From Clostridiales bacterium (lineage in GTDB: Bacteria > Bacillota > Clostridia > Saccharofermentanales > Saccharofermentanaceae): a DNA stretch of 64,000 nt. A model generated the notes under the pieces. That model was given only the letters and a program-made list of their open reading frames with translations. It was not told where the DNA came from and did not search any database. Location: contig JAFWDK010000022.1 of the NCBI GenBank assembly GCA_017513085.1, forward strand, positions 1-64,000. Reading direction: 5' to 3'. Both the position numbers and the translations under genes were made by a program. Shown here piece by piece: positions 17,357-26,282 of this stretch; within the stretch, counting starts at the first letter, position 1, and every line of letters begins with the position of its first letter.

Positions 17357-17646
17357 GATGAAGTTGTTTTGTTTGGCGGAAACGCGGCAGAATTAATAAG
17401 ATTCCGCTGGATAAATGTGATGCTGTTTTCAAAAAATGCTTGTACTGAATAGAAATGAGGTTTCTAATAATCTAGAAAGTTTGAATAAAGAGAGTTTTAA
17501 CAATAAAATTGTTTCATATTTATCCTGTCCTCAAGGAGTAAAGGACGAGAGAAATCAAGTATTTGAATCTACTTGTAATTCAATGCGAGATAAGATTTCC
17601 AAAAGGAAAACTAACAGATAGTTATTTCGTCTTATCCCGCGACAAG
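17357..17646. other. Spacer with possible degraded coding sequence
   Basis: A 61-codon frame begins at ATG 17436 (LNRNEVSNNLESLNKESF) and ends at 17621. It overlaps the start region of the next frame and could be the N-terminal part of the same gene after a frameshift. A GCGG...CCGC hairpin lies at about 17384-17407. No family recognised. Confidence 0.3.
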
Positions 17647-17976
17647 ATGGATTTCAATGATGAATATTGGACTGAGAACTATATCTCTATCCTGAAAGAT
17701 GATTATGAGGAATTCTATCCGTATTTCAGGATCTGGCTTAAAGATAAGACTGGATTACATGAGAAGATCATATTTTCATTGATCGAAAATAAGGATCTTC
17801 GGATTAAGTACGATGGCGTACTCCTAGCAAGAGAGTACGGATTAAAGTCTGCTGTTCCTTTGATCAAAAAACAGATTTCAATAAGAGAATGTCCTCCTTC
17901 CACGGAGAATAAAAGTTATGGATGGTCCGTTGGCAATATGGCACAACAGGTATTGAAGGATTTAAATGGATACTGA
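17647..17976 (+). CDS. Small helical protein of unknown function, possibly 5'-damaged
   Basis: About 109 residues from the ATG at 17647. The frame is open further upstream to a TTG at 17563, and neither start has a good ribosome site. The sequence (YFRIWLKDKTGLHEKIIF, then KYDGVLLAREYGLKSAVP) suggests helical HEAT-like repeats of the kind found in some immunity proteins. The poor start and the overlapping short frame suggest a damaged gene. It ends 20 bp before the zinc-ribbon protein, so they may be co-transcribed. Confidence 0.4.
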   Translation: MDFNDEYWTENYISILKDDYEEFYPYFRIWLKDKTGLHEKIIFSLIENKDLRIKYDGVLLAREYGLKSAVPLIKKQISIRECPPSTENKSYGWSVGNMAQQVLKDLNGY

Positions 17977-17995
17977 TATTAGAAAGGAAGAACAT

Positions 17996-18715
17996 ATGTG
18001 GCATGACGATAATGATGACATAATGAAGCTGTACAACTTATTGGAGGAACATGAGATTTATAATCCTCTTCCGGCTGTTTGCCCTGTCTGTGGTTCCAAG
18101 TCAGGTCATATCTACTTGCATCGTTATGACGAGGAACATCACGGTGGCTCTTGGGTTTGGTGCAGCAATTGTCATAGTTATTCTCATGCAAGCTTTAGAG
18201 TTCCGGAATGGTGGAGAAACTTAAGCCTATTCTCTATCCTTGATCTTCATGGTGTGCCGGATAATCTCGACCAGAAAGCACAGTATATTGATGATTTTGT
18301 TAATAAACTGATCGCCATTAAGGATGACAAGGAGTTTAAAAATACTTATATTCCACAGCCTTGTGAGAAATGTGGAACTCTAATGATAAGAAATCTTCCG
18401 GAAGGTCACGGTGGTGGATATAGCATATCCTGTCCCAAGTGTGGATGGGGAGTTGCAACATCATACTTTGATCCAGTTGTCACAGATCAGACAGAATATC
18501 AGATTACTTTATTGGAGGGAAACAATACATCTGTTGAAGTGATACGAGCTGTAAATAGAGTAGCGCACCGCAATCTCAAAAAGTCCAGAGAATTGATTGA
18601 GAGTGCGCCACAAGTTATTTTCAAGGGTAAAGCCCTTGAAATAGACGAAATGAAAGAGATTCTGGAAGAAGAGCAGGTTCGCTTTAAGATTGAACCGGAT
18701 TATCCATACGACTAA
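17996..18715 (+). CDS. Double zinc-ribbon protein with ribosomal L7/L12-like C-terminal domain
   Basis: A 239-residue soluble protein. Two zinc ribbons are evident: C29/C32 with C56/C59, and C123/C126 with C146/C149. Residues ~165-234 align with the L7/L12 C-terminal fold: VEVIRAVNRVAHRNLKKSRE then LIESAP matches the 'VIKxVRxxTGLGLKEAKxLVExAP' phrase of L7/L12, including the Pro turn and the final strand. In L7/L12 this domain recruits translation GTPases. AGGAAG at 17984-17989 lies 6 bp before ATG 17996, better than an upstream ATG at 17966 inside the preceding gene. Fusion of this domain to zinc ribbons in an accessory island is unusual; a role around ribosomes or as an immunity protein is speculation. 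Confidence 0.65.
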   Translation: MWHDDNDDIMKLYNLLEEHEIYNPLPAVCPVCGSKSGHIYLHRYDEEHHGGSWVWCSNCHSYSHASFRVPEWWRNLSLFSILDLHGVPDNLDQKAQYIDDFVNKLIAIKDDKEFKNTYIPQPCEKCGTLMIRNLPEGHGGGYSISCPKCGWGVATSYFDPVVTDQTEYQITLLEGNNTSVEVIRAVNRVAHRNLKKSRELIESAPQVIFKGKALEIDEMKEILEEEQVRFKIEPDYPYD

Positions 18716-18986
18716 AGGACATTGATTATGAAAGTGTCTATTTTCAGAAATGAATCAGTACAAAAAATATCGCCGGTGTCTACCGGCAGAAAAAAGAATT
18801 AAAGGAAAATATTTTTCGTGTCCACTTTTATTGACAGGTACATACTCGGCAAGAAAATCTTGATATGGTGTAATTATTGCGGATTGAAAATCTTGTTTTG
18901 TGCCAAATCGAGTGTTACAATAAAAATGTTTGAAACGGTGTGAATTCAAGAGAACAAAAATCTTGATATGGTGGTGCAAAGCGTTT
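18716..18986. other. Spacer with a 17-bp direct repeat and a weak promoter
   Basis: AAAATCTTGATATGGTG occurs at 18854-18870 and again at 18957-18973. A TTGTTT (18893-18898), 17 bp, TACAAT (18916-18921) promoter lies between them. The stretch near 18816-18846 (GTGTCCACTTTTATTGACAG) looks like a transposon end but has no partner here. Confidence 0.4.
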
Positions 18987-20339
18987 ATGAAGCGTAAGAT
19001 TGAGGAAAAGATCCTAAACTGGAAAGCGAAAAGCAACGGAAAGACTGCCCTGCTCATCGACGGTGCCAGACGAGTCGGAAAAAGCTTTATTGTTGAAGAA
19101 TTTGCGAAGCAAAACTATAAGACATATATCCTGATAGATTTTAACCAGGTTGGTTCTGAGATCAAAGATCTGTTTGACATGAACCTTCGAGATCTCGACA
19201 GTTTCTTTATGTATCTATCGGCCGCATTTAATGTGAAGCTTTATAACAGAGAGTCCTTGATCATCTTTGATGAAGTTCAACTATATCCGCGAGCGAGAGC
19301 GGCGATTAAGTTCCTTGTTGCGGATGGCAGATATGATTATATTGAGACCGGATCTCTGATGTCGATCAAGAAAAATGTTAAGGGCATTGTGATCCCCTCG
19401 GAAGAGCGGCATATTAAGATGTATCCTATGGACTTTGAGGAGTTTCTCTGGGCAAAGGGTGAAGATATGATCATGCCGATGATACGGGATTGCTTTGAGA
19501 AAAGGAAACCATTAGGACAGGCTTTGCATCGTAAGGTCATGACACTCTTTCGTGAATACATTATCGTTGGCGGCATGCCTCAAGCTGTCAATGAATATAT
19601 TGAGACCGGGGATTTCGAAGCGGTTGATCAGATCAAAAGAGATATCCTGAATTTGTATAGAGAGGATATTCAGAAACATGCGAATGGTTACGAAGGAAAG
19701 GTCGAAAGTATCTTTGATGAGATTCCGGCTCAGCTTTCAAAGCATGAAAAGAAGTTTACGATCTCTTCATTGGGAAAAGGTGCACGATTCAGAGATTATG
19801 AGAGCGCATTCCTATGGCTTCAGGATTCAATGATGACAAATGTGTGTTTCAATTCAACCGAGCCAAATATAGGCTTAAAACTAAATCGGGACAATTCTGC
19901 TTTCAAGATGTACATGGGAGATACCGGACTTCTGATCAGTCACGCTTTTGACGAGAACGGGATTGTTTCTGAGGAAATATATAAGAAGTTACTGTTTGGA
20001 AAGTTGGAAGTCAATGAAGGAATGATCTTTGAGAACATAGTATCTCAGATGCTTGTTGCCAATGGTCGTGCCCTATACTTCTATTCTAATTCATCGCGAA
20101 CAGATAAGGACAGTAGGATGGAAATAGACTTCCTGCTAGCAAAGAGCAAGACAACTAGTCGGCACAATATTTCACCGCTTGAAGTAAAGACCGGAAAGAA
20201 TTATACACTGTCTTCTCTGAATAAATTCAGAAAAAAATATTCTGAGCAGTTATATGAAGCTTTTGTTTTGCACACAGCGGATTTGATCGAAAAAGACGAG
20301 ATAACATACTTGCCCGTTTATATGATTATTTGTCTGTAG
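18987..20339 (+). CDS. ATP-binding protein, AAA_14 / DUF4143 family
   Basis: A 450-residue protein with Walker A GARRVGKSF at 26-34, Walker B LIIFDEVQLYPRA near 92-104, a sensor-like ETGSL, and a C-terminal DUF4143 region ending in a PD-(D/E)XK-like core (MEIDFLLA then LEVKTGKNY). It is a related but separate family to the ATPase at 15926; both are orphan ATPases often found in mobile regions. The ATG at 18987 gives the family-like start MKRKIEEKI; the upstream ATG at 18930 adds 19 residues that do not look native. No clear ribosome site precedes 18987. Confidence 0.7.
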   Translation: MKRKIEEKILNWKAKSNGKTALLIDGARRVGKSFIVEEFAKQNYKTYILIDFNQVGSEIKDLFDMNLRDLDSFFMYLSAAFNVKLYNRESLIIFDEVQLYPRARAAIKFLVADGRYDYIETGSLMSIKKNVKGIVIPSEERHIKMYPMDFEEFLWAKGEDMIMPMIRDCFEKRKPLGQALHRKVMTLFREYIIVGGMPQAVNEYIETGDFEAVDQIKRDILNLYREDIQKHANGYEGKVESIFDEIPAQLSKHEKKFTISSLGKGARFRDYESAFLWLQDSMMTNVCFNSTEPNIGLKLNRDNSAFKMYMGDTGLLISHAFDENGIVSEEIYKKLLFGKLEVNEGMIFENIVSQMLVANGRALYFYSNSSRTDKDSRMEIDFLLAKSKTTSRHNISPLEVKTGKNYTLSSLNKFRKKYSEQLYEAFVLHTADLIEKDEITYLPVYMIICL

Positions 20340-20544
20340 CCGGGATGATGATTTTAAAGTTTCAATAGTTGCGATAATCTTGAATTAATCTAACCAAGAT
20401 CGTTGGATGATACCAACGAAAACGGTGGTGGCCTACAATAAACAGCAATGAAGAGTATGACCGGACAGAAATCAAAAGAAACGCAAAATGCCTGAAAATA
20501 CAGGGCTGCAACCGTAGGTTGACAAAGTTCAAGCTACAGCTGGT

Positions 20545-20588
20545 GGTTTTGTTAAGAGGGATTTTGCTAGTCTTGAGACAACAAAACC
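20545..20588 (+). promoter_or_regulatory. Hairpin immediately before the XRE gene ribosome site
   Basis: GGTTTTGTT (20545-20553) is exactly inverted at 20580-20588; the ribosome site TTGGAGGTG starts at the next base. A stem here could modulate translation of the regulator. The remaining spacer 20340-20544 holds nothing recognised. Confidence 0.4.
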
Positions 20589-20603
20589 TTGGAGGTGAAA
20601 GAA

Positions 20604-20984
20604 ATGACAATTGCAGATAGGATCCAGAGCCTTAGAAAGTCAAAAGGTATGTCTCAGGAAGAACTGGCGGACAGAATCGGCGTATCCCGTCAGGCGGTTT
20701 CGAAGTGGGAAAGTGAACAGGCGACTCCCGATCTTGAAAAGGTCGTGATCATGAGTGAGATTTTCGAAGTAACTACAGATTATCTTCTTAAAGGGATCGA
20801 ACCGGTAAAGACAGATGAGCATAAGACCATGGCCGATGTGATCGACCAGAAAGTACTTACCGAAAAGAACGGCAAACGCATGAAGACCGCGCTGAAGTGG
20901 TTCCTGCTCGGAGCCGGCGCTTTACTTGCCATAGATCTGATCTCGATGATCATCTATTTTCTCGTAAACGGATTCCCCGGATAA
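20604..20984 (+). CDS. XRE-family regulator with C-terminal membrane anchor
   Basis: A 126-residue protein: helix-turn-helix of the HTH_3 type in residues 1-65 ([18 protein letters not shown]), then a charged linker and one transmembrane helix ([19 protein letters not shown]). GGAGGTG lies 7 bp before ATG 20604; a TTG further up overlaps that ribosome site and is rejected. Membrane-anchored XRE regulators often sense envelope state. It is followed 88 bp later on the same strand by a CPBP-family protease, a natural partner. Confidence 0.75.
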   Translation: MTIADRIQSLRKSKGMSQEELADRIGVSRQAVSKWESEQATPDLEKVVIMSEIFEVTTDYLLKGIEPVKTDEHKTMADVIDQKVLTEKNGKRMKTALKWFLLGAGALLAIDLISMIIYFLVNGFPG

Positions 20985-21072
20985 TTCACGTTTTACAATA
21001 CAGATCTGAATGATAGAAAGTCCGATCTGTGACCGGACTGTTCTATTACTGCGCTCAAAAAGGAGTTTTACC

Positions 21073-22011
21073 ATGCGAAGAATAAAAGAACTTATAAAGA
21101 ACATCAGCCCGTTTAACAACCGTACCGACATGCCGAAGATCCTTTATATCATCAAAGTGATCCTGATCTTCTGGGCATTTAAATTCGGGGCGGAACTGAT
21201 CGGTGAAGGCCTTGTGATCGCACTTCACTTTGCCTGCGGGAAAAACCCACTGAAAGGTGAAATGTTCAGCAATAACACGATCACGCTGATTACTTACTTC
21301 GGCTACGGTATCATGATCGGTATCATCGCGCTTTTCTGGAAACTGTTTCAGAAGAAGGGTCTGAAAGAACTCGGATTTGCAAAGCCGGCGGCGAGTTATT
21401 TTGCCGGAGTATTGGCGGGCATGGTCCTTCTTTTGATCTCCGTGGCGGCCATTACTCTCACGGGAGCGATCGAGTATAACGGCGTATTCGGTAACATCGA
21501 CTATAGGATGGTGGCAGTCATGTTTATCTGCTTTGTTCTTCAGGGCGCGCTGGAAGAGATCCTCTGCAGAGGTATCGTTCAGCAGCTCCTTCAGAAAAAG
21601 ACCTCCGTCCCTTCTGCGATCTTCGTAAGTGCAGTCCTTTTTACTATCCCGCACCTCTCGAGCATGGACTTCGGAAACCCTGCCATTGCTTCGATTGCAG
21701 TTGTCAATCTTTTCCTGGTTTCGCTGATCTTCTCGCTTCTGACTCTTCGCTTCAAGAGCATCTGGGCGGCATGCGGCATGCACTCGATCTGGAATTATAT
21801 ACTGTACAGCATCTTAGGACTCAACCTGAGCGGAAATGGTGAGATCGTCTCTTCCATCTTTGACATGAGATCTATAGGAAGCAGCATCTTAAACGGCGGC
21901 GTGTACGGAATCGAAGCAAGCATTATCACCACGGTAGTATTAGGAGCTGCTTGCGGTGTGATACTTATGCGTCAAACCGAATCTTTAAAGATTGCAACAG
22001 TAAATACGTGA
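21073..22011 (+). CDS. CPBP family intramembrane metalloprotease
   Basis: A 312-residue protein with about eight hydrophobic segments. The CPBP (Abi) signature is present: EEILCRG around residue 160 gives the EExxxR motif, and a second motif with FTIPHLSSMD supplies His. Members cleave or process membrane substrates and include prenyl-processing enzymes and bacteriocin self-immunity proteins. AGGAG at 21061-21065 is 7 bp before the ATG. It likely forms an operon with the XRE gene upstream and converges on the ABC permease downstream with a 14-bp gap. Confidence 0.75.
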   Translation: MRRIKELIKNISPFNNRTDMPKILYIIKVILIFWAFKFGAELIGEGLVIALHFACGKNPLKGEMFSNNTITLITYFGYGIMIGIIALFWKLFQKKGLKELGFAKPAASYFAGVLAGMVLLLISVAAITLTGAIEYNGVFGNIDYRMVAVMFICFVLQGALEEILCRGIVQQLLQKKTSVPSAIFVSAVLFTIPHLSSMDFGNPAIASIAVVNLFLVSLIFSLLTLRFKSIWAACGMHSIWNYILYSILGLNLSGNGEIVSSIFDMRSIGSSILNGGVYGIEASIITTVVLGAACGVILMRQTESLKIATVNT

Positions 22012-22025
22012 TGGAGGCTTGTAAG

Positions 22026-22811
22026 TTAGCGCAGATCTTTCTTCGTGTATTTTCCGTAAGCGCAGACGATTCCGATAACCATCATGATCATACCCGGAAA
22101 GAGATACTTCAATTCCAGTTTTCCGTTGTTGATGATGTCAGCAGTTTCGGTATAACCGAAGGCTGTAATGTATTTAAGAAATCCGGCTGAATCGGAGATG
22201 TTGGCGACGATGTTCAGGAAATACATCACCCCGGCGATGCCGATACCGATCCCAAGCCCGCCATGTACGAGAAAAGCCGACACACCAAAACAGATCCCGG
22301 CAATCTCAAATTGCATGAGAAGGTAGGCGAGGTGGAAAAGAAGAAGTTCTTTCCAGAAGATAGATTCTCCGATCATGAGGATCGACACGATGGCAAGAAT
22401 CAGAATGATTGCATTTAGGATAAGGATGATAGAAAAGACACTCAAAAGTTTTTCTGAGATGACGCGTACGCGTGAAACCGGATGGGCAAAGAGAAATTCG
22501 GCGGTGTGGTCGTGCTCTTCTTTAGAGAGCGCAGAGACAGCGATGATGGCGGCAAATAGTGCTCCGCCGATTCCGATCATGTTGCCGCCCTCTACGGCAT
22601 AAAAGCCAACAAGTGTTCCGAAATCCAGACGGTCCATTCCAAATGCTGAGGTAAAAGAACCCATTTTCGAGAACATCTGATTGATATTGCTCATCTGCGA
22701 CTTCATCTCAGGATACATCAGTACGCACATGGTAACCAAAAGTCCGATGCTGAAACTCCAGATCAGAGTGGCTTTTTTCTGTGAGTGTATTTCTTGTTTT
22801 AGTATAGTCAT
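22026..22811 (-). CDS. ABC-2 type transporter permease
   Basis: A 261-residue protein with six hydrophobic segments, typical of ABC-2 permeases (KATLIWSFSIGLLVTMCV near the start, then EHDHTAEFLFAHPVSR in the cytoplasmic loop). It ends the tetR-ATPase-permease operon, starting 10 bp after the ATPase stop. Together with the ATPase it forms an exporter, probably for a drug or other hydrophobic compound, given the TetR control. Substrate not known. Confidence 0.8.
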   Translation of the reverse strand: MTILKQEIHSQKKATLIWSFSIGLLVTMCVLMYPEMKSQMSNINQMFSKMGSFTSAFGMDRLDFGTLVGFYAVEGGNMIGIGGALFAAIIAVSALSKEEHDHTAEFLFAHPVSRVRVISEKLLSVFSIILILNAIILILAIVSILMIGESIFWKELLLFHLAYLLMQFEIAGICFGVSAFLVHGGLGIGIGIAGVMYFLNIVANISDSAGFLKYITAFGYTETADIINNGKLELKYLFPGMIMMVIGIVCAYGKYTKKDLR

Positions 22812-22821
22812 TTTTCTTTCC

Positions 22822-23751
22822 TCATTCGTAGTAGTGTAAGAAAATCTCTTCCAGGCTTGGCTCGGTGATCGTGATGTCCTCTATCCTTTCCCTGGAAAGA
22901 ACGGAGAGTAGTTTGTTTATGTCGCCGTTATAGAGAAAACATACGGATGAATGCCGGATATCGGCCGCTTTTGTGACAGACTTGTCGGGATTCTGTCCGG
23001 CATCTTCGTCTGTAAGAGTTACACCGGAAAGAGAAAGAAGCGCGCTCCTATCGAAAAGCCCTGTAATACATACTTTTCGAGTCCCGGTCTGCTCAAGATC
23101 ACCGACTTTGCCGGATAACAGGATCTTCCCGTCTTTAATGAAAGCAGCGCTTCTGCAGTAGGCTTGAACTTCCGAAAGAATATGAGAGGAGAAAAAGATG
23201 GTTGCTCCCCGTTCATTTTCCTCCTGTAGGATCGTGAAGAACTCTTTTTGCATCAGCGGATCAAGTCCGGATGTCGGCTCATCTAAGATCAGCATGTCCG
23301 GGTGGTGCTGTACGGCACAGATGATTCCGACCTTCTTTCTGTTTCCCAGTGAAAGATCGTCAACTTTTCTCCCGGGATCAAGGTCGAGCCGTCGACAGAG
23401 TTCTTCTGCCTTTTGACTACAATCGGTCTTTCGAAGGTCGGCTGAGTATTTGATGACATCACGAACCTTCATGCCGTGATAGAAGTGAATCTCAGAAGGG
23501 AGATATCCGACCTTTTCCAGGATCTTCTCTTTTCCCGATACAATATCGTATCCGAGAACTTTAGCGGATCCGCTGCTTGGTGTGATCAGACCTAGTAGCG
23601 TGCGGATCGTTGTGGATTTGCCGGCACCGTTCGGACCAATGAATCCGAAGAAATCACCCGCTTCCACTTTAAGATCCAGATTACGGATGCCTCTGCTTTT
23701 TCCATATGACTTCGTTAGATCCGAAGCCTCGATTGCAAGTAATCGTTCCAT
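22822..23751 (-). CDS. ABC transporter ATP-binding protein
   Basis: A 309-residue ATPase with Walker A GPNGAGKST near 37-45, signature LSLGNRKKVG, and Walker B MLILDEPTSGLDP followed by the H-loop FFSSHIL. A ~90-residue C-terminal extension is typical of CcmA/DrrA-type exporters. It starts 9 bp after the TetR stop and drives the ABC-2 permease downstream. Confidence 0.85.
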   Translation of the reverse strand: MERLLAIEASDLTKSYGKSRGIRNLDLKVEAGDFFGFIGPNGAGKSTTIRTLLGLITPSSGSAKVLGYDIVSGKEKILEKVGYLPSEIHFYHGMKVRDVIKYSADLRKTDCSQKAEELCRRLDLDPGRKVDDLSLGNRKKVGIICAVQHHPDMLILDEPTSGLDPLMQKEFFTILQEENERGATIFFSSHILSEVQAYCRSAAFIKDGKILLSGKVGDLEQTGTRKVCITGLFDRSALLSLSGVTLTDEDAGQNPDKSVTKAADIRHSSVCFLYNGDINKLLSVLSRERIEDITITEPSLEEIFLHYYE

Positions 23752-23760
23752 ATTCTTACC

Positions 23761-24366
23761 TCATTTCAGATACAGAGTTTTCCAGAAATCAATGAGTTTT
23801 CTATAGTCGGAGATGACCTTGTCCACATTGATATTTCCGCCCTGTTGCATGTGATACATATATCCTTCCGATGCCAGGAAAATATCCTGATACATCATAT
23901 GAAGATCGATACCATCCTTGAAGAGCGAAGGATCCAGTTTAGGAAGCGTCTTGTTGGTGCTGAGTCTGGTGTAAGGTGCGATGATCTTCTGAAGTTCATC
24001 ACGTACTTCCTCATCCTCTTCGTAATACGCTTTTAATGCAAAAGCACTCATGTCCGGGTACTTGCGCATCATATCGGTTTTTGCCAGCAGACCTTGATAC
24101 ATCATCTCGAAAATATCCGTCTCCTGATAGCAGCCGGATGACTGAAGGGTCTTTGATGTCAGCTCTTCGGCCTTCCGCATCAGGAAAAGATACAGTTCTT
24201 TTTTGTTACGGAAATAGAAGAAGAGGAGAGACTTGCTGATCCCCGCTTCGCCGGCGATCTCATTCATCGGGCTTTTGCGGTAGGAGTTTTTCGAGAACAC
24301 GCGAAACCCTGCATTCAGGATGCGTAATTGTTTTTCTTGCGGTAGTTGGTAAAACTTCGCGTTCAT
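23761..24366 (-). CDS. TetR-family repressor of the ABC exporter operon
   Basis: A 201-residue protein with an N-terminal TetR helix-turn-helix (IAGEAGISKSLLFFYFRNK, residues about 37-55) and a helical ligand-binding domain. GGAGGT lies 7 bp upstream of the ATG on the minus strand. It is the first gene of its operon and a palindrome at 24381-24397 lies just before it, so it almost certainly represses itself and the exporter until a ligand binds. Confidence 0.8.
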   Translation of the reverse strand: MNAKFYQLPQEKQLRILNAGFRVFSKNSYRKSPMNEIAGEAGISKSLLFFYFRNKKELYLFLMRKAEELTSKTLQSSGCYQETDIFEMMYQGLLAKTDMMRKYPDMSAFALKAYYEEDEEVRDELQKIIAPYTRLSTNKTLPKLDPSLFKDGIDLHMMYQDIFLASEGYMYHMQQGGNINVDKVISDYRKLIDFWKTLYLK

Positions 24367-24380
24367 AGATGTGACCTCCG

Positions 24381-24397
24381 TTGACCGAATCGGTTAA
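24381..24397. promoter_or_regulatory. TetR operator palindrome
   Basis: TTGACCGAATCGGTTAA is a palindrome with one mismatched pair, 15 bp before the tetR start. A further half-site ATTGACCG lies at 24413-24420. The rest of 24367-24595 is AT-rich and carries the divergent promoters. Confidence 0.65.
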
Positions 24398-24595
24398 TAC
24401 TATTGTTGCTCCATTGACCGTTTTTGAGAAGACCCCAAATGAAATGACTTAAAATTTGTTCGCAAAATAGTGCATTTCTTGTCACGATATAAATCTTTTT
24501 GAAGAAATATTTTCATTCTATAATTTTATAGAGTATAATATTATGTGGGTTTGTATCGAACACGACTCTAAACATTTTTAATCGGGAGACTCAAG

Positions 24596-26212
24596 ATGAC
24601 AATAGAATCACTTTATAAAGGTGTAAAACTGAAGGACTATTACATGGGCAAGGTTACGCAGGTATACAGAAGTAACTGTATCGCGCAGATCGAAAACCTT
24701 GATATTATGAATGACAGAAGCAAGTTCAATAAATCTTTCCTGCCGAATTCGATCAATTACTTTGTTGTAATCGATTCGACCTCAGGTATTTTCCTGGGAG
24801 AGGTTTTTGAGAACAAGGCTTCCAGAAAGAAGACCGCTGAAGTTTCTGCAACAGAATTGAGCCCTGATGCATATCATGAGATCTGCATCGATACGATCGC
24901 TCTTATGGCACCTGGCTCGGATAAGTTTGACCTTGCCGGTTTTAAGACGCTCGGTATTACGGATAATGTTTATCTTGCTACCGATGAAGTCTACAAGATC
25001 TTCATGAAATCTCTTGAGTTCTCCAATGAAGAAGAGACACCGCTTCCGCCATTTGCAACATATCTCAACAGATCTCAGGCCGGTGTTTCACTTAAGCCGA
25101 GTACCCTTTTCAATCGTCATCTTATGTGTATTGGTGCTACAAACAGTGGTAAATCCACAACAGCACTTGCCATTCTTGATAAACTTGTTTCTACGAAGCG
25201 TAAGACGCTGATCATTGACCCGACAGGTGAGTATAGAGATGCCTTCTCCAGTGATGAAGTAACTAAGATCACGCTGGGTGTTGATACGACGATCTCTCCT
25301 AGTAAGATCACGATGGGACAGTGGGAGAAGCTTTTTGAAACTGAGAACAGCAGTCAGGGTGCCGTTCTTTCTGAGGCGATCACATCCCTTCGCTTTATGA
25401 AGAAGATCGGTGATGATTCCTATTATTTTAAGGTCGGTGCAAACATCGATGAGGTTCAGGAGAATCTTGCATCGGTATCCAAGGACGACACGGATTTTAA
25501 TATCGAACTTCTCCCGGAGCAGATCCAGGCTGAGGCTGTCTGCGAACCGGATCGTGACAATAACTATAATTTCAGATATCGTTATGATTCTCTGAAAGCC
25601 AATTCCAATGCTTCGTTTGTTAAGAAGATCCAGTATCAGATGACAAACACGAGATTCCTGACATTCTTCTCTAACGATCCGAGTATGTATAATCTCCTCG
25701 ACGTTATCGATGAGTTTGTGCATTTGCCGGAAGTAAGTCTTTATATCGACACTTCCAAACTTGGTGCGGCAGAAGGTATCGGTGGAATGGTCATCGAGCT
25801 TGTCAGCAATTTCGTTATCTCGCAGGATAACACGTACCCGTTCGTATTCTTTATCGATGAGGTACACAGATATGCGAAGTCCAGATATTCCGAGAAGGAA
25901 TTCCATGGCGGTCTTACACTTCTTGCAAGAGAAGGCCGTAGAAAGGGTATCTTCCTTTACTTGACATCACAGAACCCGAAGGATGTTTCGCCGGTCCTCT
26001 TTGGTCAGATCGGTACGCTTCTTATCCACAGACTCATGCTTAACGATGAGATCCGATCTGTGGAGAATCATCTTGATGATTTTGCAATCAAGCATGTCAG
26101 AAAACTCCATCAGGGCGAAGTTATCCTCTCCAGCGTAAACCTTTTGCACAACATGTTTATTCATGTTAATAAGTGTGATAGAAAACAGTACAACGATACT
26201 CCGCTTCTGTAA
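24596..26212 (+). CDS. HerA/DUF87-family hexameric ATPase
   Basis: A 538-residue protein. After an N-terminal beta-barrel-like HAS region (1-~110), the motor domain has Walker A GATNSGKST near 179-187, Walker B PFVFFIDEVHRYA near 416, and a conserved LTSQNPKDVS followed by an arginine-containing segment. HerA proteins translocate DNA and pair with NurA nuclease or with defence effectors such as Sir2 or DUF4297. No partner gene lies beside it: upstream is the divergent tetR operon, and downstream a terminator. GGGAG about 9 bp before the ATG is the ribosome site. It may be a chromosomal housekeeping member. Confidence 0.75.
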   Translation: MTIESLYKGVKLKDYYMGKVTQVYRSNCIAQIENLDIMNDRSKFNKSFLPNSINYFVVIDSTSGIFLGEVFENKASRKKTAEVSATELSPDAYHEICIDTIALMAPGSDKFDLAGFKTLGITDNVYLATDEVYKIFMKSLEFSNEEETPLPPFATYLNRSQAGVSLKPSTLFNRHLMCIGATNSGKSTTALAILDKLVSTKRKTLIIDPTGEYRDAFSSDEVTKITLGVDTTISPSKITMGQWEKLFETENSSQGAVLSEAITSLRFMKKIGDDSYYFKVGANIDEVQENLASVSKDDTDFNIELLPEQIQAEAVCEPDRDNNYNFRYRYDSLKANSNASFVKKIQYQMTNTRFLTFFSNDPSMYNLLDVIDEFVHLPEVSLYIDTSKLGAAEGIGGMVIELVSNFVISQDNTYPFVFFIDEVHRYAKSRYSEKEFHGGLTLLAREGRRKGIFLYLTSQNPKDVSPVLFGQIGTLLIHRLMLNDEIRSVENHLDDFAIKHVRKLHQGEVILSSVNLLHNMFIHVNKCDRKQYNDTPLL

Positions 26213-26238
26213 GGACAGCACTATTAAGCTTTTTCAGG

Positions 26239-26274
26239 AAACTGCCTCATGTTTGATCATGAGGCAGTTTTCTT
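26239..26274. terminator. Bidirectional terminator between herA-like and xylanase genes
   Basis: A perfect 13-bp stem, AAACTGCCTCATG / CATGAGGCAGTTT, with a 6-nt loop and a T-run after it (A-run before), serves the convergent genes on both sides. Confidence 0.8.
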
Positions 26275-26282
26275 TGACTTGA

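Noticed and set aside
21055..21783. 242-codon minus-strand frame inside the CPBP gene
   Set aside because: Highly charged shadow of a membrane protein gene with no start signals.
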